DNA of 19,987 nt from Allobrachymonas sp. (GCA_012036375.1 JAAUOI010000014.1:1-19987), one strand, 5' to 3'; positions 6,342-15,449 are shown, counted from the stretch's first letter. A program made the numbers and translations. The notes: a model not told the origin generated them from the letters alone.

Positions 6342-7469
6342 TTACAACGTGTGGCTGCGGTCGCCTTGGGTGAAACCGAGGATTTCCAAGTCTAAGCCCT
6401 TTGCCAACCGCCAAAACCTTGACAGCTCGCCCATTTCGTGTTCATTGATCAATTTGGCCACTGAAGCGCGTGGAATCTGCGCGAGGTGCTCTGCTTTTGA
6501 GAGCAAACCGCAGTTGAGCAAAAAGCGGCCCTGCGTGCAGTAACCCATCACCTCCAAGCCCGCATCTTGCGCGGCAAGGGCGCAAGCCGTGAAGTTCACA
6601 TGCGCCGTGATGTCTTGCTCACCGATGCGCACCAGTGGATCGGTGCTGCTGGTGTGCAGATGGTGGGTCATCAGCGTGCCCATGTGGCGCTGGGGGTGGT
6701 AGTACTCGGCCTCGGGAAAGCCGTAGTCGATGAACACGGCGACGCCCAGACTCAAATGCTCGGCCAGTGTGCGCATGAAAGCCTCGGGCTGGGGGTGAAT
6801 CTCAGTGAGGTAATCGTGATTGCCGGCTATCTCGCAAGGCGGGCGCAGATCGGTCAATCGATCTTCCCAAGCGAAGCCTGACTCCTGCATCACCACGCCG
6901 CGCTCATGCCACAGGCCTTGCTTACGCTGCAAGAGTTTCACAGGCATGGCATCGAGCACCTCGTTGCCAATCACTGCGCCTTGCATCTGCGCAGGCAAGG
7001 CATCAAGCCATGTGATGCGATCTGCAAAAGCCTTGAGTTTCTCTTGCTGACGCATGCGCAGCTCGGAAGAGATTTCAATAATAAAATAACGCTCTAGCCG
7101 GCATGAAATATGCGCGAGATGCTCACATAATTGTAGCGCCAGTGTGCCATTGCCTGCGCCAAACTCATAGACGCAGCGCGAGCCGCCCGCCGCTTCAACC
7201 GCATCCAGCACCTGCGCCAACTGCTGCGCAATGCACTGGCCAAACAGCGGGGAGAGCTCGGGCGCGGTGATGAAATCGCTGCCAGAAGCTGGCATGCCCC
7301 CGAGCTTGGGCAAGGCATTCGCGTAATACCCCAGGCCAGGCGCATACAACGCAGCTTGCATGAACTCATCAAAAGGCAGCCAGCCGCCGCGCTGCACGAT
7401 GCGCTGCTCAATGTATCTGCCCAAGGGCTCAGATACACTGGACGCTGTTGTTAAATCTGTGGTGTTCAC
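6342..7469 (-). CDS. MidA/NDUFAF7-type SAM-dependent methyltransferase (COG1565)
   Basis: A 375-residue class I methyltransferase. The N-terminal GGWLPFDEFMQAALYAPGLG and DFITAPELSPLFGQCIA are signatures of this family, followed by the SAM-binding YEFGAGNGTLA, then ERYFIIEISSELRMRQ, GNEVLDAMPV and FIDYGFPEAEYYHPQR. The eukaryotic relative NDUFAF7 methylates an arginine in complex I; bacterial substrates are unknown. I place the start at GTG (complement of 7467-7469) with GGGAG upstream, because the open frame further upstream runs into the divergent pteridine reductase gene. Residues about 112-125 (EHLAHISCRLE) are encoded by a copy of the dispersed repeat (R3). The frame is intact. Confidence 0.88.
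   Translation of the reverse strand: MNTTDLTTASSVSEPLGRYIEQRIVQRGGWLPFDEFMQAALYAPGLGYYANALPKLGGMPASGSDFITAPELSPLFGQCIAQQLAQVLDAVEAAGGSRCVYEFGAGNGTLALQLCEHLAHISCRLERYFIIEISSELRMRQQEKLKAFADRITWLDALPAQMQGAVIGNEVLDAMPVKLLQRKQGLWHERGVVMQESGFAWEDRLTDLRPPCEIAGNHDYLTEIHPQPEAFMRTLAEHLSLGVAVFIDYGFPEAEYYHPQRHMGTLMTHHLHTSSTDPLVRIGEQDITAHVNFTACALAAQDAGLEVMGYCTQGRFLLNCGLLSKAEHLAQIPRASVAKLINEHEMGELSRFWRLAKGLDLEILGFTQGDRSHTL
7095..7136 (-). repeat. REP-like dispersed repeat, copy R3, inside the methyltransferase gene
   Basis: Reading +, TAGCCGGCATGAAATATGCG followed by CGAGATGCTCACATAATTG matches the reverse complement of the consensus (TAGCCGGCATAAAATATGCG, then CGGAGTGCT). It is in frame and encodes part of a loop between the SAM motif and the FIIEISSEL strand. 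Confidence 0.7.
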
Positions 7470-7512
7470 AGGTGCAATTGTCTCCCATCCCTCTCTTTTA
7501 TTCGCCTCTGGT

Positions 7513-8289
7513 ATGACGCAAACTGAAAACAAAGTGGTCCTCGTCACAGGCGCAGGCAAGCGCTTGGGCCGCGAAATTGCACTGGCCTGCGCACGCACGG
7601 GCTGGCGTGTGGCCGTGCATTACCGCAGCTCAGAAGAAGATGCTACTGAAACAATAGCACTCTGCGCAGATTTTATGCCGGCCAGTGGCTTAAAACATCT
7701 TAAATTCCAAGCAGATTTGAGTGATGAGCAGGCAACGCGCGGCTTGGCATCGGAGGTGGTCGCGCAGATGGGCCGGCTGGATGCCGTGGTCAACAGCGCC
7801 GCACTTTTTGAGCATGATGCGCCTGAGACATTCAGCTACGCCGCGATGCAAAAGCATCTGGCGAGCAACACGGGGGCGGCGATTGTGTTGGCGCAGGCGC
7901 TTCATGCACACGTCAAAACACTCGAACGCGCGGGCGTGGTCATCAACCTGCTCGATCAAAAGCTGTGGAATCAAAACCCCGATTTTCTGAGCTACACGCT
8001 CTCCAAAGCCGCCTTGGAAGCGGCCAACACCATGCTGGCCATCGGCCTGGCACCCGAGTTGCGCGTGGTCGGTATTGCGCCCGGCTTGACCTTGACCTCT
8101 CATCTGCTCGCTGACGACAAATTCCAAGCGCTGCATAAGCTATCGCCCTTAGGCAGAAGCTCGACGCCAGAAGACGTGTGCGCGGCAGTCGTTTTCGCCC
8201 TCAGCAATTCTTCCATCACTGGAACGACATTGCTCGTCGATGGCGGCCAACACCTGATGAAATTTGAACGCGATTTTTCACTGATGTAA
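7513..8289 (+). CDS. Pteridine reductase / dihydromonapterin reductase-like SDR
   Basis: A 258-residue SDR. The cofactor loop is TGAGKRLGR (12-20), the TGxxxRxG form of NADPH-dependent pteridine reductases. The catalytic set is D148 (NLLDQK), Y161 and K165 (YTLSK). Aspartate replaces the usual SDR serine, and the 13- and 17-residue spacings equal those of D181, Y194 and K198 in Leishmania PTR1. It therefore probably reduces dihydrobiopterin, dihydromonapterin or dihydrofolate-type pterins (FolM/PTR1 group). It is followed after 3 bp by folB, supporting a pterin/folate role. The start at 7513 is chosen since the upstream in-frame ATG at 7360 would overlap the divergent methyltransferase. Residues about 43-60 come from dispersed repeat R4. 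The frame is intact. Confidence 0.88.
   Translation: MTQTENKVVLVTGAGKRLGREIALACARTGWRVAVHYRSSEEDATETIALCADFMPASGLKHLKFQADLSDEQATRGLASEVVAQMGRLDAVVNSAALFEHDAPETFSYAAMQKHLASNTGAAIVLAQALHAHVKTLERAGVVINLLDQKLWNQNPDFLSYTLSKAALEAANTMLAIGLAPELRVVGIAPGLTLTSHLLADDKFQALHKLSPLGRSSTPEDVCAAVVFALSNSSITGTTLLVDGGQHLMKFERDFSLM
7641..7690 (+). repeat. REP-like dispersed repeat, copy R4, inside the pteridine reductase gene
   Basis: AATAGCACTCTGCGCA followed by GATTTTATGCCGGCCAGTGG matches copy R2 almost base for base. It is read in frame and encodes TIALCADFMPASGL between the second helix and the QADLSD strand of the reductase, a surface loop in this fold. Confidence 0.85.
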
Positions 8290-8292
8290 AAA

Positions 8293-8671
8293 ATGCCACA
8301 TACCAACAACCCACGCGGCACACAAATCCTCCATCTCACCGGTCTGCGCTTCGATGCGAATTTAGGCATCTTGGAGAGCGAAAAACCAAGCCTCAGCCGA
8401 TTCAAGTCGATGCCGAGCTGAACCTTGGAACGCAAGCGCTGACGCCCGCCGACGATGAGATCAACCATGTGCTGGACTATCGCAAAGTGCGCCAAATCAT
8501 CATCGACGAATGCACCGAGCGACATATCAATTTGCTCGAAAGCTTGATCGGCAAGGTGGCCAGCCGCTTGATGCAGTTGCCCGGCGTGGTGGGTGTGCGC
8601 GTGAAGATTGCGAAGCTGGAGATTTTAGCGATTGCGAGGTGGCAATTCGCGTGGAGACCGGGCAGTGGTGA
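8293..8671 (+). CDS. folB: Dihydroneopterin aldolase (frameshifted twice in this sequence)
   Basis: FolB converts 7,8-dihydroneopterin to 6-hydroxymethyl-dihydropterin and glycolaldehyde in folate synthesis. The gene opens MPHTNNPRGTQILHLTGLRF with GILE (the family's G(I/V)xxxE strand), then breaks in an A5 run at 8381-8385. One added A gives KTKPQPIQVDAEL and then NHVLDYRKVRQIIIDECTER and NLLESLIGKVASRLM, all typical of FolB. A second break in the T4 run at 8623-8626 separates the last strand; one added T gives EIFSDCEVAIRVETGQW and a stop at 8669-8671. Repaired length is 126 residues, normal for FolB. It starts 3 bp after the pteridine reductase stop. The 3' end overlaps the convergent GGDEF gene by 47 bp. 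Confidence 0.88.
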
Positions 8672-10617
8672 TGGCTTGACTTGTTTGCCCCGAGGGCTGC
8701 TGCTCTTGCATCAGGGCTTGATCCCAAATTTCTTCGAGCTTTTCGCTGTCTACCACCTCAAGAGGATGCGAGGCAGCGCTTCGGCGCTGATCAATCACGC
8801 GAATCGGGCGATTGCGCCAGCGGCTGGTGTCTTGCAATAAAGCGCGTAAATCAGCATCGAGCGCATCCACGCTCTCAAGATAATGGCGGCGCGTGGTGTA
8901 AGCGATACGAAACTGCAGCAATTCCGAACTTCCTGCAGTGCTCTCGGCATGAGCCCAGCGCAACAATGCGAGAGAGGCGCTGGCTTAAATCTTCTCCCAT
9001 GTGTAATCCGGGCATCAAGAGCGCGAGCAGGCGGCCATCCAGCCGCGCCACGGTATCTTGGCTGCGAGTTGCCGCGCGCAGCACGCGCACGCTGCGCCTA
9101 AGCATATGCTCCAGGTGTTTGTTGTCTCGGATATTGCTTTGGAGTTCGATATAGACCACCGCCAGATCTTGCTTCGTCTGCACATCAGCCCAACTTGTCC
9201 GCAAACGCTGTGCAAAGCTTGCTACCGTGGCAAAACCAGTGAGCGGGTCGGTGCTGGCCAAGGCTTTGAGGCGCTCCATATCGGCATGCCGCTCGCGTGC
9301 AAACCATTGCAAAGCTAGACCTAGGCTTACCACCTGAATACCAGTAGCAAAAATGGGCAGCTGATAATTCAATCCATACTTAGCCAGTAAGCCCAGGCCT
9401 TCCAGCAAGCCCCAAAAAATGGTGAGAAACAAAGGCACATAGGCCACAATCCACACGATGGCCAGACGATTGCTCTGCTTAGCAGCCAGCACCACCCACC
9501 ACAGCACCACGGCCATTGACAGCGACAAAACGCCTAGGCTGGTGAAATAGATGATCGGCCAATGCAGTGGAAACAGCAAAAAAAGCGATGGCGCACAGTG
9601 CGCAGCTCAAGGTGAGTAGGTGGGTTAATCCCGGCAACCAGCTGTAGCGCAGCAGCTTCTCAGCCACAAAAGCTAAGCGAGAAAATTGCAATTGACAGCC
9701 AGTCGCAATCATCAATAAGGCCAACACTGCCACGCCCGGCATCAATCCATTCACAGGCCAGAGCATTTGATGCGCCAAGCCAGCATGACTGGCACAGGCC
9801 AAGCCAGCTGCGATAGCATAGGCGCAATACCAAGCGTAGATGGCATCACGGCTGAGCCATTCCAAAGCACCCGCCATCAGGCAGACCATCGCCAGAGCGC
9901 CGAGCAGCAGCCCGATGAAGAGCCAACGTGATCGCATCGCCTCCTCAGACCGCGCCAGAGAATCCACCCGCAGGCTCACGGCATAGGGCGCGTTATGCAA
10001 AATCTGCACATACAACACCTGCGAGCCGCCCGTAGCCTGCAACTGATCTGCCGTCGGCAAAAGCATGCGTGGATATAAACCTTGGATGAGCCAGCGCGAT
10101 GCGCCAGCGTATCGCCCGCCTCTTGCATGGCCCAGCCCGCGCGATTCAAACTCAGTGCGGGTATGGGTGGCTCAAGGCTCGCAGAGGCAGCGGCTGGCTC
10201 TGTGACGACGGTTGGTGTGGCTAGCGATGAGGATAGGCTTGCATGCACTGGGCTGTAGAGACGAATGCGATCCAAGTAGTTTTTGGGAACTTCCAACACA
10301 TCGGGCAGAGACTGTGCGGTGCTCACAATACTTGCGCTTGTATCGGTGCGTGAGGCTTGTACGGTCAGCCGCAGCCAGATTTCGCTACCCCAGTCTGCGC
10401 TGCCTACATTCAAATGCTGCTGCTGAACAAATGCACCGATTTTTCCGTTCAATACATCGACGGCTGGAGTGGGGGATTCGCCGGCTTGGTTGGGCAACGC
10501 CCACAGCTCGATTTTGGTGATCTGAACCGAGGCAGAAGCGACGGCCATGCGAGAGCCGGCTTCAGATGCCAACGAATTCGCCTGCGCACAAGCCATTGAA
10601 GCCCAAGCCAGTGACAA
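8625..10617 (-). CDS. 7TMR-DISM receptor with degenerate GGDEF domain, paralog 1 (frameshifted)
   Basis: A membrane receptor of about 665 codons, split into four frames. Order: signal-like N-terminus (ending MACAQA), periplasmic 7TMR-DISM sensor (WLRLTV, DRIRLYSP, AGDTLAHR), seven TM helices, then a GGDEF domain (TDPLTGFATVASF, RSQD-TVARL-DGRLL). The catalytic GGDEF is DGRLL, so cyclase activity is unlikely, but the RxxD inhibitory-site motif sits exactly 5 residues before it. Frame changes occur near 10100 (HRWLIQGLYPRMLLPT needs one added base), in the A7 run at 9578-9584 (one base too many or two too few), and near 8950-8965. The start is uncertain: 10617 is TTG, and hydrophobic sequence stays open to 10686 without ATG. 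It is paralogous to the gene at 10827-12820. Confidence 0.78.
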
Positions 10618-10826
10618 CAGGGCAAAGCCAAATTCAGCGCAAAAGAGTACGAAAGACAGAAAGCAAAGAGAAGAGAATTTGGTTTAACACAAATTCAGAG
10701 AATAAGCGCTTGAGCGAAAGAGTCCATGATCCGCCGCTTCTTGCGTGTAAGCGAATCCATTCGCGCGTGAATAAGTCACGCAGAACATACTGCAAAACCA
10801 CAAACTCGGCTGTGATGCGCCAATGA
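10618..10826. other. Gap between the two GGDEF genes
   Basis: The part next to 10617 probably encodes the missing signal-peptide start of paralog 1 (minus-strand frame rich in Phe, Leu and Cys, open to the TAA at 10684-10686). Further on, GCGAAT at 10751-10756 and ATTCGC at 10759-10764 form an inverted repeat with a 2-base gap. I see no clear promoter or terminator. Confidence 0.4.
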
Positions 10827-12820
10827 TCAGCTTAATGAAGCTGCTCTGTCGCTGGAGCTTGGTGGCGGTGCGCTGTTGCCGCTGCCACCGCTGCTCAAGG
10901 CGGCTGGGTCAGCAGCGCCATCAGTTGCTTTACCTGAGCCTGAATCAATATGGCCCGTTAACTCATTGGATGCCAAGGCTGCTGGCGCGGTATCTGCCTT
11001 GATGTAGTGAATGGGCCTGCGGCTCCAGCCTTGGCTTTGGCTGATTTCAAAGCGCAGGTTGTTATCCAGTGCAGCTAATTGATCGCCATAACTCAGGCGC
11101 GTGCCGGCGGCGATGCGAAAGCGCAGCTCGTCGGTGATCTCATCATAAGCATCGCGCATCAAGCCTTGCGCCACCAAGCGAGCGAGACGATTGTTCAGCT
11201 CCTCGCCCATTGGAATGCCGGGCATGGCCACAGCCAGAGTGTTGCCACCCACGCGCCCCACCACATCGACATCGCGCATGATGGCTCGCAGCAGGCGCAC
11301 GCTGCGCAGCAACTTGCGCTCAAGCTTCAAGGCCGATTGAGAATCGTTGCGATCTGTGGTGTGTTGCACTTGCACGAGCGCCACACTCAAATCATTGCCT
11401 TGTTGGATAGAGCGTGCCCAGAGTTCTTTCAGGCGCTTTTGAAATGTGCTGGCATTCAAAAAGCCCGTGAGCGGATCCACAGCGGTTAAGGCTTTTTCTC
11501 GTTCTTGGAAGGCATGGCGCTCCTTGGCATGCAGATGCAAAGCTGCCAGAAGCATCAAGGCTTCAAACACCAGCGGATAAATCGGCAATTCATAGGGCAG
11601 CTCTAAGCCAGGCATCCAGCTCAAGTGTTTGGCCAAAGCCAAGCTCACCGATACGAGCAATGGCAGATAAGCCACGATCCAGAAATAGGCTGCCCTTTGC
11701 CGCGTGCGCCAAATCGTCAGGCCGACGATGAAAAAATCATCGCCAGGCAAATGCCCGCGCCAAGCGCAAACACAATATTGCGCTGATCGGCTTGCGGCAT
11801 GAAGAAATACACCACACCCAGCACAACCGAAAACCCCACCGTGGCGTACACGGCCAGCCGCAGCTCGCGCAGCTGGCCTTCGCGCAAAAACATCGCTTGG
11901 CAAAACCACAATTGCGCTATGACGGCAGCTTGGATCAGCACCAAAAAAGAATGTTCAGGCCAGCGCTCGGCATCGGGCCACAGCACATAACTGGCCAAGC
12001 CTAAATAGGCGCCGCCCGCCAATATCGCCAGCAGCATATACACCGCATAGCAGGCATACGTCCAGTCGCGGTAAGTGAATGCCAAATGCATGGAAAGCAA
12101 TAGCACCACACACAGCAGGCCAATGAGCAGGCCTGCTCGCAAAAAGCTATCACGATTGGCTTGCTCGGCATCATGCTGCGTCATCAGTTTGACGGGGATT
12201 TGCTGCGCAAAACCATTCATCACTTTGATCAAAATATCATGCTCACCTGCCGCCATGACGGGCAGTATCACTTGCGGGCTGAGCGTGCGCTGCGACCATT
12301 GGCTGTGGGCAATATGATCTCCGGCGATTTGGCGTTGCCAAGCATTTACAGCGGCTTGTGGCGAGCCAGAAGAAGGTGGCACATACAGCTCCACGCCATC
12401 TAAAAAGGTATTCACAAAATTGATCACCCAACGCTGCTGCGAGAGCGGATCGCTGCGCACACGCAGGTGCAACCAAAGAGCGGTGTTGTCATTAAACTCA
12501 AAAACTTGTTGCGGATCAAAATTTTGAACACGTATGGCGGGCGGCAGAGCAGCAGGCGAGGCGGTTGCCATGGCCAAGGCTTGGCTGGGCGTGGCATCGG
12601 CAGCCAGCCCCGTGATAGCTCGCAGCGCCGTAAGAAGGCGTGCGTCAACGTTTTGTGCGTTGCTTGTGTCGAATACTGCAGAGGTCGGGGCAGCGAGCAC
12701 AGGCTTGGCTGCAACTGGGGGCAACTGGTTTTGTGCGTACGCTGCTGGCAACAGCAGCGCCACAGCGCACAGCCAAGAGCCGATGTACTGAAGAAATAGC
12801 CGCTGTTGGAGCTTCATCAT
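10827..12820 (-). CDS. 7TMR-DISM receptor with degenerate GGDEF domain, paralog 2 (frameshifted once)
   Basis: About 664 residues when repaired. A signal peptide (MMKLQQRLFLQYIGSW to AYA-QN, about residues 1-30) is followed by a periplasmic 7TMR-DISM sensor (ALWLHLRV, QQRWVINFVN, FLDGVELYVP, LPVMAAGEHDILIKV), seven hydrophobic helices, then a GGDEF domain opening AVDPLTGFLNASTF. The signature is RDVD-VVGRV-GGNTL: GGDEF is replaced by GGNTL, while the RxxD product-binding motif stays at the canonical 5-residue distance. A regulatory or c-di-GMP-binding role is therefore more likely than synthesis. One T is missing from the T6 run (A6 at 11731-11736 on +); with it TM5 reads AMIFFIVGLTIW. The open frame extends to 12991, but the signal peptide fixes the start at 12820 or 12817. 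Ser/Gly-rich tail. Confidence 0.83.
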
Positions 12821-12962
12821 GTTCAATTTGTCACGATACCATTTGTAGTACCTTTGTTTTAGGCATTCTGAGGGGTGCTCGTAAACCCGAACTTGAAACG
12901 GGCAAAAAATCACATCTGCCGCGCTGAAAACAACAGACAAGAGGCGTAGATCGGCGTGGCGC

Positions 12963-12984
12963 GTCTCAAAAACCAAAGTGAGAC
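12963..12984 (+). promoter_or_regulatory. Inverted repeat just upstream of ttcA
   Basis: GTCTCA at 12963-12968 and TGAGAC at 12979-12984 are perfectly complementary with a 10-base loop, ending 9 bases before the ttcA ATG. In RNA the right arm overlaps the region where the ribosome site (GTGAGA) would be, so it could be an operator or a translational hairpin. It is short enough to arise by chance. Confidence 0.3.
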
Positions 12985-12993
12985 AATACAACT

Positions 12994-13971
12994 ATGAACG
13001 CATTTGCAGACATTGAACACCTTCTTACGCCCCCGGCAGCTAACGCAAGCCTGCAAAAATCCTCGCGTGTTGATTTTGAACATAACAAACTCGACAAGCG
13101 CCTGTGCCGCGAAGTCGGCAAAGCGATCGTGGACTACAACATGATCGCGCAGGGTGATCGTGTGATGGTGTGCCTCTCGGGCGGCAAAGACAGCTACACC
13201 CTACTGGATATTTTGCTCAAACTGCAAGCGCGTGCGCCGATTGATTTTGAAATCATCGCCGTGAATTTGGATCAGAAGCAGCCCGGTTTTCCAGAAGATG
13301 TGTTGCCAGCGTATTTGAAAAACAAAGGCGTGAAGTTTCACATTGAAGAGCAAGACACCTATTCCATCGTGATGGACAAAATTCCGGAGGGCAAGACGCT
13401 CTGCTCGCTGTGCAGTCGGCTGCGAAGAGGCATTTTGTACCGCGTGGCTGATGAATTGAAATGCACCAAGATTGCGCTCGGGCATCATCGCGACGATATG
13501 CTGCAAACCTTGTTTCTGAATATGTTTTTCGGCGGCAAATTAAAGGGCATGCCACCCAAGCTGCAAAGCGATGATGGCAAACATATTGTGATTCGGCCGC
13601 TGGCTTATGTGGACGAGCGAGACATCGTGGCGTATAGCGATTGGCAGCAGTTCCCCATCATTCCTTGCAACCTCTGCGGTAGCCAAGAGAATTTGCAGCG
13701 CAAGCAGGTGGGCAATATGCTGAAAGACTGGCAGCGCAAGTTTCCGGGGCGCTTGGACAATATGCTGCATGCGCTGCAAAACGTCGTGCCTTCGCATTTG
13801 ATGGATGCGAAACTTCACGATTTCAAATCGCTCCAAGCCACAGGAGTTGCCAATTCAGATGGCGATAAGGGGTTTGACCATGAAACTTTTGATGCCAGCG
13901 ACGCGCCTTGCGCCAATGGGGATGAAAGCGCATCCAGCGCAGCGACGCCGCAAGTTATTCGCTTTGTATGA
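12994..13971 (+). CDS. ttcA: tRNA 2-thiocytidine(32) synthetase TtcA
   Basis: TtcA thiolates cytidine 32 of certain tRNAs, using ATP, a [4Fe-4S] cluster and sulfur from IscS. The 325-residue protein has the PP-loop CLSGGKDSYTLLDILL (SGGKDS), LDQKQPGFPEDVLP, two CxxC pairs (TLCSLCSRLRRG and IPCNLCGSQ), and ALGHHRDDMLQTLFLNMFFGGKLKGMPPKL, all diagnostic. The C-terminal tail after PSHLMDAKLHDF is low-complexity, as in other betaproteobacterial homologues. It starts at the ATG at 12994. The gene is divergent from the GGDEF paralog 2, 173 bp away. Its stop (13969-13971) overlaps an ATG at 13968 that may be the true start of the lipoprotein gene. The frame is intact. Confidence 0.96.
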   Translation: MNAFADIEHLLTPPAANASLQKSSRVDFEHNKLDKRLCREVGKAIVDYNMIAQGDRVMVCLSGGKDSYTLLDILLKLQARAPIDFEIIAVNLDQKQPGFPEDVLPAYLKNKGVKFHIEEQDTYSIVMDKIPEGKTLCSLCSRLRRGILYRVADELKCTKIALGHHRDDMLQTLFLNMFFGGKLKGMPPKLQSDDGKHIVIRPLAYVDERDIVAYSDWQQFPIIPCNLCGSQENLQRKQVGNMLKDWQRKFPGRLDNMLHALQNVVPSHLMDAKLHDFKSLQATGVANSDGDKGFDHETFDASDAPCANGDESASSAATPQVIRFV

Positions 13972-14675
13972 AGCAACGATTCAAGTGGTATTTCAAAGCG
14001 TGTTTTTGAAGTCATTTTGGGCTCTAGCCGGCGTATTTACTGCGCGACGTGCTACTTTTTTATAGCATATTCTGCGCTGCTTTTGACGGGCTGCTCAAGT
14101 TTGCGCATCGTGGACAGCCAAGTCAGCAGCTTCTCCAAACTCAGTGCTGCACCGGCTGCGAATGTGGCGTGGACACTTGAGCGCTTGCCTTCCCAACAAA
14201 ATCTACCCAATGCACTGGCCGCTCGACAAGCGGCCTTGGAGGCGGCCCTGGCGCAAGAGTTGTCCTCTGTGGGTTTTGCTTCAAAGCCACAGTCTGGCAT
14301 CAGTTCCGCGCCATACAGTGTCCAGATTGGCGTGCGACTGCAAAAACTCGACCACGGCCCTTTTGATGATCCGCATGGCTTCGGTGGTTTGGGTAGTTTT
14401 GGTTTGATTGGGCGCGATTATGTGGTCACGCGAAATGGTGCGGTGGTGCATGCGCCATGTGGCCGCGTCACACCTTGCCTTGGTATGTGCGCGAAGTGAT
14501 GGTGTTGATCCGCGATACATCGAGTAACGCCATCGTTTACGAGACTCGCGCCAAGCATGAGGGGCGCTGGGCTGATGATGATCTGGTGCTGCCGGCGATG
14601 GTTAAAGCAGCACTGCAAGGCTTTCCCAAGCCGCCTGAAGGCGTGCGCAACGTGAATATTGAAATTCCACGATAA
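13968..14675 (+). CDS. DUF4136-type outer-membrane lipoprotein (frameshifted)
   Basis: A predicted secreted lipoprotein: hydrophobic stretch and lipobox ALLLTGC, then RIVDSQVSSFSKL, YSVQIGVRLQKLD, VREVMVLIRDTSS, IVYETRA and AALQGFPKPPEGVRNVNIEIP, matching DUF4136. One C is missing near 14455-14456; with it VVHAPMWPRHTLPWYVREV joins the two halves. The start is unclear. The open frame begins at TTG 14017. If one T is added to the runs at 14003-14007 and 14056-14061, the gene starts at ATG 13968, overlapping the ttcA stop as ATGA, and the leader is about 45 residues. Dispersed repeat R5 forms part of this leader. Repaired length is 236 residues from 13968. Function unknown. Confidence 0.78.
14024..14068 (-). 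repeat. REP-like dispersed repeat, copy R5, in the lipoprotein leader region
   Basis: Reading +, CTAGCCGGCGTATTTACTGC, then GCGACGTGCTA, then CTTTTTTATAG follows the reverse-complement consensus. It overlaps the 5' coding region just before the lipobox, and the T6 run in it coincides with a suspected frame shift. Confidence 0.7.
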
Positions 14676-14716
14676 AGCAGAGTGCGTATCCAGCATTCAG
14701 GCGCTACAGTTGCTGA

Positions 14717-15369
14717 ATGTCTGATTCCTCACACCCGTTTGTTACCCGCATCACCGCCATCCGCCATGGCGAAACCGCTTGGAATGTGGCCACCCGCATC
14801 CAAGGCCAGCTCGATATTTCACTCAACGACACCGGGCTGTGGCAAGCTGCTCAAGCGGGGGCATCGTTGGCAGGTGAGCCGATTGACGCCATCATCAGCA
14901 GCGATTTATCTCGCGCCTACCAAACGGCCTTGGCCGTGGCCCAGCCGCATGGTTTGACAGTGCAAACCGACCTAGGGCTGCGTGAGCGCGAGTTCGGCAT
15001 CTTTCAGGCAGAACCTTTGCTGAGATTGAAACACAGCTGCCAAGCCAAGCGCTCGCGTGGCGCAAGCGCGTGCCGGAGTTTGCACCTGAAGGCGGCGAAT
15101 CGCTGCTCGTATTTCGAGCGCGCGTGAGGCAGTGTTTATCTCGGTTGCTCGCCCAACATGCAGGCCAGCATCTGGTGATCGTGAGCCACGGCGGCGTGAT
15201 GGATGTGCTCTACCGCGAAGCCACCGGCCTTGACTTGCAAGCCCCACGCACATGGCAACTGGGCAATGCCTCCATCAACCGTTTGCTGTGGAATGGCGAG
15301 CATCTGAGCTTAGTGGGCTGGTCTGATACCTCGCATCTGTCCTGTGGATTGGATGAGCCGCATGCTTGA
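14717..15369 (+). CDS. Histidine phosphatase family protein (frameshifted once)
   Basis: A phosphoglycerate-mutase-like (GpmB/PhoE/CobC type) phosphatase. The catalytic motif IRHGETAWN near residue 15 holds the phosphorylated histidine, GQLDISLNDTGLWQA and IISSDLSRAYQTA follow, and the second catalytic histidine is in VIVSHGGVMDVLYR. One base is missing near the GG at 15007-15008: after LREREFGIFQ, an added G gives GRTFAEIETQLPSQALAWRK and leads directly into VPEFAPEGGESLL. Repaired length is 217 residues, normal for the family. The substrate cannot be told from sequence. It begins 41 bp after the lipoprotein stop, and its ATG at 14717 has no strong ribosome site. Confidence 0.87.
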
Positions 15370-15449
15370 GGCGGTTGTTTTTCTCGGGTGCTGAGTGGGC
15401 AAGTTTGTGGGTTGGTTCAGGTTGTGTGGTTGGGTTGTTTACGCGCTGT

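Noticed and set aside
7470..7598. Upstream extension of the methyltransferase frame to 7598
   Set aside because: It would overlap the start of the divergent pteridine reductase; GTG at 7469 already includes all family motifs.
10566..10826. 86-residue plus-strand frame between the GGDEF genes
   Set aside because: It is antisense to the receptor N-terminus, very basic and low in complexity, and has no recognisable domain or ribosome site.
12821..12991. N-terminal 57-residue extension of GGDEF paralog 2
   Set aside because: It would place a normal signal peptide deep inside the protein and start within the ttcA promoter region; starting at 12820 gives a proper leader.
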